The position numbers and the translations under genes are program-made. From contig CANREX010000014.1 in the NCBI GenBank assembly GCA_947629735.1, positions 1-16,484 on the forward strand: a stretch of DNA of 16,484 nucleotides, read 5' to 3'. Numbering within the stretch: the first letter of the stretch is position 1; each line of letters opens with the position of its first letter. Below, piece by piece: positions 7,634 to 14,373 of the stretch. A model generated the notes under the pieces. The model was not told the origin of the DNA. It made no database searches and worked only from the letters and a program-made list of their open reading frames with translations. This stretch comes from an uncultured Clostridia bacterium (GTDB lineage: Bacteria; Bacillota; Clostridia; Christensenellales; Borkfalkiaceae).

Positions 7634-7679
7634 AAAAATAAATTTTAAGGCGGCAAAACCCTTTTAAAGTAAAGCCGCC
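7634..7679 (-). terminator. Probable intrinsic terminator after tig
   Basis: Reading the minus strand, GGCGGC (7674-7679) pairs with GCCGCC (7649-7654) across a 19-nt loop, followed by TTAAAATTTATTTTT. The long loop makes the hairpin weaker than a classic terminator, but the U-rich tail and the position 19-49 bases past the tig stop fit. Confidence 0.5.
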
Positions 7680-7697
7680 CGAATGAAATCAGATAAA

Positions 7698-8990
7698 TTA
7701 TTTGACGAGATTGTTGTTTGCGGAGAGGAACTCGAAGAGCTTGGTGATGACTATATCGTTGGATATATATTCCACCTGACGGGGGTCGATAGTCTTTTTG
7801 TATTCTTCCGCCGTCTTTTCGACTTCCGCCGCCTGCGCGGCAATCTTTTCGTCGATTTCTTCCTGCGTAGCGGTGATATTTTCGTCTTTTATTATCTTCT
7901 CGATCACGAGCTGCGAGAGCACTCGCGAGGACGCCTGTTCGGCAAACTGTGCGCGGAACTGCTCCATCGTCTGCCCCATATATTTGATGTAATCTTCGAG
8001 TTTGAGCCCCTGATACATGAGCCTGTATGAGAAGTTCTGCACCATGGAGTCTATCTCGTTTTCTATCATGGCTTGGGGGATTTCGCACTCGGCGCCCTTG
8101 CATATTTCGGAGATTATGGAGTTTTCCGTTTCGTCTCTGCTCCTGTCCGCCGCCTGCTTTTCCAGCCTTGCCTTCACCTTTTCGGTGTAGTCGGCGACAG
8201 TCTCGCTGCCCGCGTGCTTTTTGACGTATTCGTCGGTGAGCTCGGGAAGCTGCTTGCCCTTTACGGAGTTGAGCTTCACGTCGAACGCCGCGTCCTTATC
8301 CCTGAGGTTGTCCGCCTGATAGTCGGCGGGGAAATGCACGGTTATGCTGCGCTGTTCGCCTATCTTCATGCCCTCTACCTGCGATTCGAATCCGGGGATG
8401 AACGCGCCGCTGCCGAGCGTCAGATCGTATCCTTCCGCCGTGCCGCCCGCGAACTTTTCGCCGTCCACCGAGCCGGAGAAGTCTATATTTACCGTATCGC
8501 CGTTCTTGCAGGGACGGTCGGTGACGTCTATATCCTTAGCTTCCCTCAAAAGAATTTTTTCGACTTCCGTCTTGACGTCGTCGTCGGTTACATTATATTC
8601 AAACTTTTTGATTTCTAAACCCTTGTAGGAAGCTATCTTGACTTCGGGCTTGACGGGCACGGACGCAACGAGGACGACTTTTTCGTCCGTCAGATCCTCA
8701 ACCGAAAGTTCGGGCGCGCCGACAACCGTGAAGTTGTCCTTTTCCTTTTCGATAATCTGGGGATAATGCTCGGAATACAGCACGTTGAACGCCTCGTCGA
8801 AGAACACGCCCTTGCCGTAATAATTTTCGATGACGGGCTTGGGCGCTTTGCCCTTTCTGAACCCGGGCACGGAGTATTTGCCGCGCGTATTCGCGTACGC
8901 TTTGTCGATAGCGCTCTTCCATTCTTCGCCCGTAAATTCTATGGTGAGTTTCACCGTGCTTTTTTCAGCTGCTGCATAAGTGTATTTCAT
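7698..8990 (-). CDS. tig: Trigger factor (ribosome-associated chaperone and prolyl isomerase)
   Basis: A chaperone that binds near the ribosomal exit tunnel and shelters nascent chains. At 430 residues it is full length. The N-terminal domain carries the ribosome-docking signature GFRKGKAP (43-50). The FKBP-type peptidyl-prolyl isomerase domain spans about 160-245 (GDTVNIDFSG, then GAFIPGFE), and the helical substrate-cradling C-terminal domain fills the rest. The ATG at 8990 has a CAGGAG site with 7 bases of spacing. It is the first gene of the tig-clpP-clpX-lon-engB series, an order common in Firmicutes, and faces away from rqcH across a 168-base divergent promoter region. Confidence 0.98.
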   Translation of the reverse strand: MKYTYAAAEKSTVKLTIEFTGEEWKSAIDKAYANTRGKYSVPGFRKGKAPKPVIENYYGKGVFFDEAFNVLYSEHYPQIIEKEKDNFTVVGAPELSVEDLTDEKVVLVASVPVKPEVKIASYKGLEIKKFEYNVTDDDVKTEVEKILLREAKDIDVTDRPCKNGDTVNIDFSGSVDGEKFAGGTAEGYDLTLGSGAFIPGFESQVEGMKIGEQRSITVHFPADYQADNLRDKDAAFDVKLNSVKGKQLPELTDEYVKKHAGSETVADYTEKVKARLEKQAADRSRDETENSIISEICKGAECEIPQAMIENEIDSMVQNFSYRLMYQGLKLEDYIKYMGQTMEQFRAQFAEQASSRVLSQLVIEKIIKDENITATQEEIDEKIAAQAAEVEKTAEEYKKTIDPRQVEYISNDIVITKLFEFLSANNNLVK

Positions 8991-9034
8991 TGCTTGACTC
9001 CTGATAAAATGTAGCTTTTATTTATACGGGTTAT

Positions 9035-9063
9035 ATTTTAACACAATACTTCGGTTTTGAAAA
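9035..9063 (-). promoter_or_regulatory. Possible promoter of tig
   Basis: On the minus strand, TTTTCA (9058-9063) and TAAAAT (9035-9040) are 17 bases apart, giving a leader of about 40 bases before the tig start. The -10 matches 5 of 6 and the -35 4 of 6. Other AT-rich hexamers nearby (TATAAA) could serve instead. Confidence 0.35.
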
Positions 9064-9086
9064 GCGTTTTTTGCGACCGTTATCAA

Positions 9087-9115
9087 TTTACTTTTTATTT
9101 TTTTTGTTGTACAAT
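9087..9115 (+). promoter_or_regulatory. Probable promoter of the rqcH gene cluster
   Basis: TTTACT (9087-9092) and TACAAT (9110-9115) are separated by 17 bases, with a T-rich spacer. The predicted transcript start near 9122 leaves a short leader containing the AGGGTG ribosome binding site (9146-9151). It faces away from the tig promoter. Confidence 0.5.
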
Positions 9116-9158
9116 GAAATAAAACCGCACGTCGGCTATCCGCTTAGGGTGTTTGCTT

Positions 9159-10862
9159 ATGCCTCAGGACGCATATACTTTGAGAAAACTGAATAGGGAA
9201 TTGCGCGAACTGCTTGTCGGGGGGAAGATCTCCCGCATAAACCAACCCGAAAAAGACTGCCTCTCCCTTTTAATATACACGCATTGCGGCACGGTTAAAC
9301 TCGATATAGGGCTTTCCGCGGGATTTTGCCGTATAAGCGTCGGCGAAAAGCGGGCGGAAGAAAACCCCAAAGCAGCCCCGAATTTCTGCATGCTGCTGAG
9401 AAAGCACCTTCAAAACGCCGAAATTTGCGATATCGGGCAGGTGGGCTTCGAGAGGGTGATTTACTTCGATTTCCTCTGCTTTTCGGAATTTTCCGACTGC
9501 AAAATGCGGCTGTATCTTGAAATCATGGGCAAGTACTCCAACGCCATACTGACGAAAGAGGGCGCGATAGTGGGCGCGCTGAAAACCGCCTCCATAGAAA
9601 ACGCGAAGCGCATAACGCTTACGGGCGCGAAGTACGTTCTGCCCGAAAAGCAGGACAAAGCCGACCCCACTTCCCTAAAAGAGCTGCAAGAACTTTTTTC
9701 GGGGGCGTTCGGGGAAGACGGACGGGCGCGGAGCGGGGACGTCGCGGCGTTTTTGAGCGAGAGGGTCGCGGGGCTCGCCTACGTGACCGCGCGCGAGATA
9801 GCCGATTTCTACGGCGGCAGTGTGACGGCGAAAGACGTTTACGACTACGTCTTATCCGACGAGCTCTCCCCCTGCATAACATATCGTTCGGGCGTACCGA
9901 CAGACTTCAAAGCGCGCAGCGTCGAGGGCGACAAAAAGCTCTTCCCCACGCTGCTCGGAGCGCAGGCGGCATACTACGATTACGCCCTCGGCGCGAAGGC
10001 GTTTGCCGACGGCAAGCGCAGGTTGACCTCCGCCCTCGAAAGCGCTATGAAGAAGTGCGAAAAGAACCTCGCGCAGATACGCGAAAAACTCGCGGAGTGC
10101 GAAAAGATTGAGGACGTCAAACTCGCGGGAGAACTGATTACCGCCAACATATATGCCGTTCAACGCGGTCAGCGGGAGCTAAAAGCGATAAATTACTACG
10201 ACGAGGCGGGCGGCGAAATAACGATAAAATTGGACGAAAGGCTCACCCCCTCGCAGAACGCGCAGCGCTACTACAAAAAATACGCCAAGCTCAAAAGGAC
10301 GGCGGAAAATCTTACGGTGCGCAGGGCGGAAACCGAGGGAAAGCTCGATTATCTCACCACGATAGAAGAGAGCCTGAAAGCCGCGGAAAACGCGGACGAT
10401 CTGCACGGGATAAGGCAGGAACTTATTTCCCTTTCTCTGATAGAAGATACGCCCCGCCCAGGCAAGGACAAAAAGGGCAAGGCGGAAGAAAAGCCCTACC
10501 GCACGTACGAAGCGGACGGCTTTGCCATCGTCTGCGGGCGCAACAACATACAGAACGACAGGCTTACAAAGGGGCTGGGCGAGGGCGATATATGGCTGCA
10601 CGTAAAGACATTCCACTCCTCGCACGTCGGCATACTCGCCCGCGGGCAGAGCGTGCCCGACGGGGTGATAAAGGCGGCGGCGGAGATTTGCGCGTACTAT
10701 TCGGCGGCGAGGCAGAAGGACAAAGTGCAGGTGGATTTCACCTTGAAAAAACACGTAAAGAGACCAAGCGGCGCGCCGCTCGGGTTTGCGACCTACACCG
10801 ATTTCAAGACCATTATAGTGACGCCCGACAAACACACGGAGGCAAGGACAGATGAGCAATGA
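9159..10862 (+). CDS. rqcH: RqcH / Rqc2-type ribosome quality control protein (NFACT, FbpA family)
   Basis: A homologue of B. subtilis RqcH (YloA), which binds stalled 50S-peptidyl-tRNA complexes and directs C-terminal alanine tailing that marks the chain for ClpXP. 567 residues: an NFACT-N domain (about 1-250, with NFCMLLRKHL at 75-84 and EIMGKYSN at 121-128), a long coiled-coil region (about 270-420) and an NFACT-R domain (about 445-560, GRNNIQNDRLT, then DIWLHVKTFHSSHV). The motif equivalent to the functionally required Asp97-Arg98 of B. subtilis is Glu98-Arg99 here. I chose the ATG at 9159, 7 bases after AGGGTG; an in-frame TTG at 9153 would lie too close to that site. The stop overlaps the next gene by 11 bases. 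The older label 'fibronectin-binding protein' refers to the same family. Confidence 0.95.
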   Translation: MPQDAYTLRKLNRELRELLVGGKISRINQPEKDCLSLLIYTHCGTVKLDIGLSAGFCRISVGEKRAEENPKAAPNFCMLLRKHLQNAEICDIGQVGFERVIYFDFLCFSEFSDCKMRLYLEIMGKYSNAILTKEGAIVGALKTASIENAKRITLTGAKYVLPEKQDKADPTSLKELQELFSGAFGEDGRARSGDVAAFLSERVAGLAYVTAREIADFYGGSVTAKDVYDYVLSDELSPCITYRSGVPTDFKARSVEGDKKLFPTLLGAQAAYYDYALGAKAFADGKRRLTSALESAMKKCEKNLAQIREKLAECEKIEDVKLAGELITANIYAVQRGQRELKAINYYDEAGGEITIKLDERLTPSQNAQRYYKKYAKLKRTAENLTVRRAETEGKLDYLTTIEESLKAAENADDLHGIRQELISLSLIEDTPRPGKDKKGKAEEKPYRTYEADGFAIVCGRNNIQNDRLTKGLGEGDIWLHVKTFHSSHVGILARGQSVPDGVIKAAAEICAYYSAARQKDKVQVDFTLKKHVKRPSGAPLGFATYTDFKTIIVTPDKHTEARTDEQ

Positions 10863-11190
10863 TTATTTGAACGGCGGAAAGAAGCCGCAGGGCGAAAACG
10901 CGGAGAGCGAAAGCGAGCCCAAACAGAAAAATTACACGTTTTTCTTGGTCGCGGCAGGCGGCTTTGTCGCGGGCGCGATACTGTTTGCGATCTCCTTTTT
11001 CATAAAGGGCGCGGGCGTGCACCTGCTGTTCGCGAGCATGATCTCACAGCTCATATGCGCTACCTTTTTAAACGCGCAAAAGAGGAAGTATGACTTCATA
11101 TGGATAAAGGTGCTGCGCGTCGCCTGCTACGCGGTAATGATAGCCGCCCTCGCGATAGTCATATGGGGAGTTTCGGTGGCGTCGAAATAA
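10852..11190 (+). CDS. Small membrane protein of unknown function, coupled to rqcH
   Basis: I do not recognise this 112-residue protein. The N-terminal 27 residues are hydrophilic and rich in Glu, Lys and Ser. Three hydrophobic segments follow (about 28-51, 54-73 and 85-108), with a short basic loop NAQKRKY between the second and third. There is no cleavable signal peptide and no obvious catalytic motif. The ATG lies inside the end of rqcH (11-base overlap) behind GGAGG with 9 bases of spacing, so translation is likely coupled to rqcH. Inference only: it may act with, or simply be co-expressed with, the ribosome quality control factor. Positive residues suggest the N-terminus is cytoplasmic. 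Confidence 0.8.
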   Translation: MSNDYLNGGKKPQGENAESESEPKQKNYTFFLVAAGGFVAGAILFAISFFIKGAGVHLLFASMISQLICATFLNAQKRKYDFIWIKVLRVACYAVMIAALAIVIWGVSVASK

Positions 11191-11247
11191 ACCTTCCCGC
11201 AAGGCGAAATTTCCACGCTGGGAAAAATTCTTAAAAAATGACATCTG

Positions 11248-11280
11248 CCCGCCCGTTTTGTTAAGCGCGGCGGGTATTTT
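11248..11280 (+). terminator. Possible intrinsic terminator after the rqcH cluster
   Basis: CCCGCC (11248-11253) pairs with GGCGGG (11269-11274) over a 15-nt loop, followed by TATTTT. The long loop makes it only moderately convincing. It would separate rqcH and its membrane partner from the downstream wHTH-TM pair. Confidence 0.4.
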
Positions 11281-11340
11281 GTCGGCAAATTGGGGCGGAA
11301 AGTGAATATTTGCGGGCAAATTGCTCCATTATTATTGTGA

Positions 11341-11715
11341 ATGGAAGAAATTTGCAGCGCGCTTTCGGCTAAGCTGAGCGAGGCGGCGGGCGTTTACGCC
11401 GTGTTCTACCGCGACGAACTTCTCGACGTCCTGCCCGAGGACAGCCGCGACAGGGAAACGCTGGAAGCCGCGATGAAAAAACTCAATGACGGGGGTTACA
11501 TCGACCTGCGCTACGCGCGCGGGTCTGCGTTCTGCCTCTCCTTCCTGCGCCCGTTCGAGCCCGAGGCAAAGGCGGAAGACGTCGCCGTTCAGCCCCTCCC
11601 GCAGGAGGAAAAAACGCCCAAACGGCTGTGGCTTATTTACGCGGCGTGTTCCTTTTTTGGCGGGTTGATAGGCGGGCTGTGCGCCGTTTTGGGGGCGGTG
11701 GCTATCTATGCTTAA
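11341..11715 (+). CDS. Winged-helix-like protein with C-terminal membrane anchor (first of a pair)
   Basis: An unrecognised 124-residue protein. Residues 1-72 look like a small helical plus beta-wing fold (DELLDVLPED, ETLEAAMKKLNDGGYIDL, then a RGSAFCLSFL strand). A Pro/Glu-rich linker (about 72-94) leads to one strongly hydrophobic segment (96-123) ending at the C-terminus. KTPKR just before that segment predicts a cytoplasmic head and a tail anchor. The pattern of the head recurs in the next gene, so the two look like paralogues. No Shine-Dalgarno site is visible before the ATG; a TATTAT hexamer ends 5 bases upstream. The stop overlaps the next start by 8 bases. DNA binding is possible but not shown; the fold could equally bind protein. 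Confidence 0.75.
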   Translation: MEEICSALSAKLSEAAGVYAVFYRDELLDVLPEDSRDRETLEAAMKKLNDGGYIDLRYARGSAFCLSFLRPFEPEAKAEDVAVQPLPQEEKTPKRLWLIYAACSFFGGLIGGLCAVLGAVAIYA

Positions 11716-12070
11716 CCGCTACGAAAACGACGTGATGAGCGCGGTGTATTCCCTCTGCGACGGCACTGACGGCTGCCTCGTTTCGCCTATCGACATAATG
11801 AGTATCCTGCCCGTCGGCAGAAAGTACAACGCCGAGCGGATAGACGACGCGCTCAACGCGCTCAGGCTGGACGGCTACCTCGACGTCATAACCTCGGTGC
11901 GCAAGGGCGAGAAGATGTACGTCATCTCCCTGAAAGAAAACGGAATGGCGTACAAGCGCAGCGCGAAACAGCGGCAGCGCGACGTTATGTTCAGGATATT
12001 TCTGGCGTTCGTCGGCGCGGTGGCGACGTTCGTGTTCGGCTTGATAATAAAGGCTGTTTTCGGCGGATAA
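11708..12070 (+). CDS. Winged-helix-like protein with C-terminal membrane anchor (second of a pair)
   Basis: An unrecognised 120-residue protein. Residues 1-80 fit a winged helix: a first helix (YENDVMSAVYSL), a PIDIMSILP turn-helix, a probable recognition helix (AERIDDALNALRLDGYLDV, 42-60) and a basic wing (SVRKGEKMYVISL, 63-75). A very basic stretch (KRSAKQRQRD, 83-92) precedes one membrane helix (94-118). It shares with the upstream protein the pattern ILP, helix, GYLDV, RKG, YVISL. The ATG overlaps the upstream stop and has GGTGG with 6 bases of spacing inside the upstream gene, so the two are translated together. I cannot assign a named family. Confidence 0.78.
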   Translation: MLNRYENDVMSAVYSLCDGTDGCLVSPIDIMSILPVGRKYNAERIDDALNALRLDGYLDVITSVRKGEKMYVISLKENGMAYKRSAKQRQRDVMFRIFLAFVGAVATFVFGLIIKAVFGG

Positions 12071-12096
12071 CCGCCTTGATTTTTTCCGTGATTTAT

Positions 12097-12128
12097 GCGT
12101 TTAACCGCATGATATATGGCTATCAATC
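12097..12128. repeat. Dispersed ~31-nt repeat, copy 2
   Basis: Matches 2614-2644: the core TGATATRTGGCWATCAATC is shared, with 3 differences in the right-hand 24 positions. It lies between the stop of the second wHTH-TM gene and the bidirectional terminator. Coding sequence at one end of copy 1 and none here suggests the repeat is not a protein motif. Confidence 0.6.
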
Positions 12129-12143
12129 AAAATTTTCACTTTA

Positions 12144-12178
12144 AAAGCGGCGCGCTTTTCCGAAAAGCGCGCCGCTTT
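12144..12178. terminator. Strong bidirectional terminator between convergent genes
   Basis: A perfect 16-bp stem (AAAGCGGCGCGCTTTT at 12144-12159 with its complement at 12163-12178) and a CCG loop. A/U-rich flanks lie on both sides (GATTTTACTTGATTTTTTC on the plus strand; TAAAGTGAAAATTTTG on the minus strand). It ends both the plus-strand wHTH-TM pair and the minus-strand aminopeptidase gene. Confidence 0.9.
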
Positions 12179-12203
12179 GATTTTACTTGATTTTTTCTTG
12201 TTT

Positions 12204-13568
12204 TTACGCCTCGCAGAAGGCTATCATTGCGAGATGCATGGAATAGAGGTCCGCCTTGGAAATCACCTCGTAAGGGGCGTGCATGGAGAGCACGGGAACG
12301 CCCATGTCGCAGGTGTCTATGCCGAGGTTGGCGATAAACTTGGCGACAGTGCCGCCCCCGCCGATGTCTATCTTGCCGAGCTCACCCGTCTGCCAGATAA
12401 CGCCCGCCTTATCGAACGCGTCGCGCAGGTATCCCACCATTTCCGCCGAGGCGTCGTTCGTGGAAGATTTTCCGCGCGCGCCGTGGTATTTGGTGAGCGA
12501 AGCTCCGCAGTTGATATACGACGCGTTGCGCTTTTCGTAGACGTCCGCATAAGCGGGGTCGTAAGCCGCGGTGACGTCCGCCGAGACGCACTTGCTGTTG
12601 TACCTTACCAAAATGGGATCTGCGCCCAGCCCGCGGGATATGCTGTCGATAAGGTCGAGGATAACGCGCGACTGCATGCCCGTCACGCCGTCGCTGCCCG
12701 TCTCTTCCTTGTCCGCGAACACCGCCATTATCGTGTCCTTGCTGTCGCAGTCGAACAGCGCCGTCATTTCGGGATAAGCGCACACTTTGTCGTCGTGCCC
12801 GTACGCGGAAATGAGCGCCCTGTCGAACCCGACGTCCTTGGGCTTGCCCGCGGGGACGAAGCAAAGTTCGCTCGTCTGGAAGTCAATCTCCTCTATACCG
12901 TACTTCGCGTGCAATAACTTCAATATCGCCGCCTTGACCGCCTTTTCCTCGTCGCCCTTTTCGGGGATAGCCGCGACTATCGCGTTTAAATTTTCCGCGG
13001 GTATCGCCGAGCCGAGGGGCTTGGTGTTCTGCTCCTGCGAAAGGTGGGGCAACAAGTCGGATATGTAGAAAATGGGGTCGCTCTCCTCCTCGCCCACGCA
13101 GACGGTCTTTTTCTTGCCGCCGGGCAGGACGACGACGCCGTGCAGCGCGAGGGGAATCGTAGTCCACTGATATTTCTTTATCCCGCCGTAGTAGTGCGTC
13201 TTGAAGAACGCGAGGTTGCCGTCCTCGAACACGGGATTGGGCTTCAAATCGAGGCGGGGGCTGTCGACGTGCGCCGCCATTATCTTTATGCCGCGACGGG
13301 AGACGTCCTCGCTGCCCACCCTGATAAGAAATATGTTCTTTTCGCGGTTGATGAAGTAGAGTTTATCCCCCGCCTTTATCTTATCGCCGAATGTATAGGG
13401 CTTATACCCCCTCTCTTTTGCGAGTTTTTCCGCCGTGGCGGAAGCCCCCCGCTCCGTCTTGGAGGCAAACAGAAAGCTCTTGTACCCTTCCGCGTATTCG
13501 CTTATCGCGGCAAGCTGCTTTTCGTCCGCTTCCTTGTAGAAATTTTTGCGTTTGTATTCGTATTCCAT
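12204..13568 (-). CDS. M18 family metallo-aminopeptidase
   Basis: A cytoplasmic dinuclear-zinc aminopeptidase, 454 residues, within the usual M18 length. It removes N-terminal residues from peptides, often acidic or hydrophobic ones. Visible metal and catalytic motifs are AAHVDSPRLDLKP (His100), YGHDDKVCAY (Asp260), ADKEETGSDG (Glu288 and Glu289), SADVTAAYDP (Asp331) and SMHAPYEVISKAD (His430). The long inserted dimerisation region typical of M18 lies between about 110 and 235. The ATG at 13568 has AAAGGAG at 9 bases, downstream of an exact-consensus promoter. It is a single-gene unit, convergent with the wHTH-TM pair and divergent from the Gx transporter gene. Substrate preference cannot be read from the sequence. 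Confidence 0.95.
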   Translation of the reverse strand: MEYEYKRKNFYKEADEKQLAAISEYAEGYKSFLFASKTERGASATAEKLAKERGYKPYTFGDKIKAGDKLYFINREKNIFLIRVGSEDVSRRGIKIMAAHVDSPRLDLKPNPVFEDGNLAFFKTHYYGGIKKYQWTTIPLALHGVVVLPGGKKKTVCVGEEESDPIFYISDLLPHLSQEQNTKPLGSAIPAENLNAIVAAIPEKGDEEKAVKAAILKLLHAKYGIEEIDFQTSELCFVPAGKPKDVGFDRALISAYGHDDKVCAYPEMTALFDCDSKDTIMAVFADKEETGSDGVTGMQSRVILDLIDSISRGLGADPILVRYNSKCVSADVTAAYDPAYADVYEKRNASYINCGASLTKYHGARGKSSTNDASAEMVGYLRDAFDKAGVIWQTGELGKIDIGGGGTVAKFIANLGIDTCDMGVPVLSMHAPYEVISKADLYSMHLAMIAFCEA

Positions 13569-13593
13569 AGATAAAATCTCCTTTCAGCTATGT

Positions 13594-13622
13594 ATTATAT
13601 TCGTTTGCCCGCCCTTTGTCAA
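13594..13622 (-). promoter_or_regulatory. Exact-consensus SigA promoter of the M18 aminopeptidase gene
   Basis: On the minus strand, TTGACA (13617-13622) and TATAAT (13594-13599) are separated by exactly 17 bases. The predicted start near 13587 leaves a leader of about 20 bases that contains AAAGGAG. This is the clearest promoter in the window. Confidence 0.85.
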
Positions 13623-13674
13623 TTGCGCGCATTTGCAGCCGTCAAAATTTTTTGATAAAATTTACTTTTCACTA

Positions 13675-13703
13675 TTTACTAATTTGCGATTATGTTATAT
13701 AAT
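13675..13703 (+). promoter_or_regulatory. Promoter of the Gx transporter gene, predicting an almost leaderless mRNA
   Basis: TTTACT (13675-13680), a 17-base spacer and TATAAT (13698-13703). The -10 is exact and the -35 matches 4 of 6. The start of transcription should fall at about 13709-13711, on or next to the ATG at 13711. Confidence 0.55.
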
Positions 13704-13710
13704 AAGAGCT

Positions 13711-14271
13711 ATGAAGGCGAAGGGCAATTTAACGCGCAGAATAGCGACGGTAGCCATTCTCACGGCTATGAGTCTGATTACTTTTCTGATAGAAAATCTG
13801 CTGCCGCCCCTGTTTATCCCCGGGGCTAAGTTGGGGCTTGCCAACGCGTTTTCGTTCGCCGCCCTCGTCATGTTCGGACCTGTCGAATCGTTTACGATAG
13901 TCGCGGCGAGGACAGTCCTCGGCGCGGTGTTCGCGGGCAACCTCTCCGCCTTAATGTATTCCTTTACGGGCGGAATGATTTCCATGGCGGTCGGCGCGCT
14001 CGCGATATATCTTGTTCACCCCGCGGTGAGCCTCGTCGCGATTTCCGCGCTGTGCGCCGCCGTGCACAACCTCGTGCAGAACGCGGTATTCGCGCTGATT
14101 TCCCGCACCCCTCTCGCGTTTTCCTACGCGCCCTACCTGCTGATAATAGGCGTGATTTCGGGCGCGGCGGTCGGCGCGATAATAACGCTCGTATTCAAGC
14201 GCGTGCCTTTAAGCGTTTTCGAAAGGGCGGCTTTGAGCCCCTCAAAAGACCTCACCCCACCCGCCGCATAA
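13711..14271 (+). CDS. Gx transporter / heptaprenyl diphosphate synthase component I-like membrane protein
   Basis: A 186-residue hydrophobic protein with about five or six membrane segments. The stretch IENLLPPLFIPGAKLGLAN (residues 25-43) and the later RTVLGAVFAGNLSALMYSFTGG region fit the Pfam family long labelled heptaprenyl diphosphate synthase component I, now often called Gx transporter and related to ECF S-components. The real substrate is not established. Such genes often sit beside rnf operons in Firmicutes, as here, so a role supplying a cofactor or isoprenoid to the Rnf complex is a reasonable inference. The frame is open far upstream, but MKAKGNLTRRIA at 13711 matches the family N-terminus. 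There is hardly any room for a leader, and only a weak GAG precedes the ATG. Confidence 0.8.
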   Translation: MKAKGNLTRRIATVAILTAMSLITFLIENLLPPLFIPGAKLGLANAFSFAALVMFGPVESFTIVAARTVLGAVFAGNLSALMYSFTGGMISMAVGALAIYLVHPAVSLVAISALCAAVHNLVQNAVFALISRTPLAFSYAPYLLIIGVISGAAVGAIITLVFKRVPLSVFERAALSPSKDLTPPAA

Positions 14272-14319
14272 TTCAGCGCAAGGGCGGTTGATGTCAATCT
14301 ACCCCGCAATATATCGGGG

Positions 14320-14365
14320 CGGACAAGCCGAAAATAACGATTCGGACAAGCAAAACAACGAAGAG
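14320..14365. repeat. Two imperfect 23-nt tandem units upstream of rnfC
   Basis: CGGACAAGC occurs at 14320-14328 and again at 14343-14351, each followed by an A-rich AACGA block, so two 23-nt units lie head to tail. Overlapping this, CGGACA (14343-14348) and TAAAAT (14366-14371) have 17-base spacing and could form a weak promoter for rnfC. Confidence 0.5.
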
Positions 14366-14373
14366 TAAAATCT

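Noticed and set aside
5574..9034. CIRCE or other heat-shock operators in the clp-lon-tig gaps
   Set aside because: I looked for the TTAGCACTC / GAGTGCTAA inverted repeat and for clear CtsR-type heptad repeats and saw none in the gaps.
10179..10859. A 226-codon minus-strand frame inside rqcH
   Set aside because: It is fully antisense to the conserved coiled-coil and NFACT-R parts of RqcH and has no start signal.
14302..14319. Hairpin CCCCG / CGGGG after the Gx transporter gene as a terminator
   Set aside because: The 5-bp stem is followed by CGGACAAG with no U-run; the hairpin at 14374-14390 is a better candidate.
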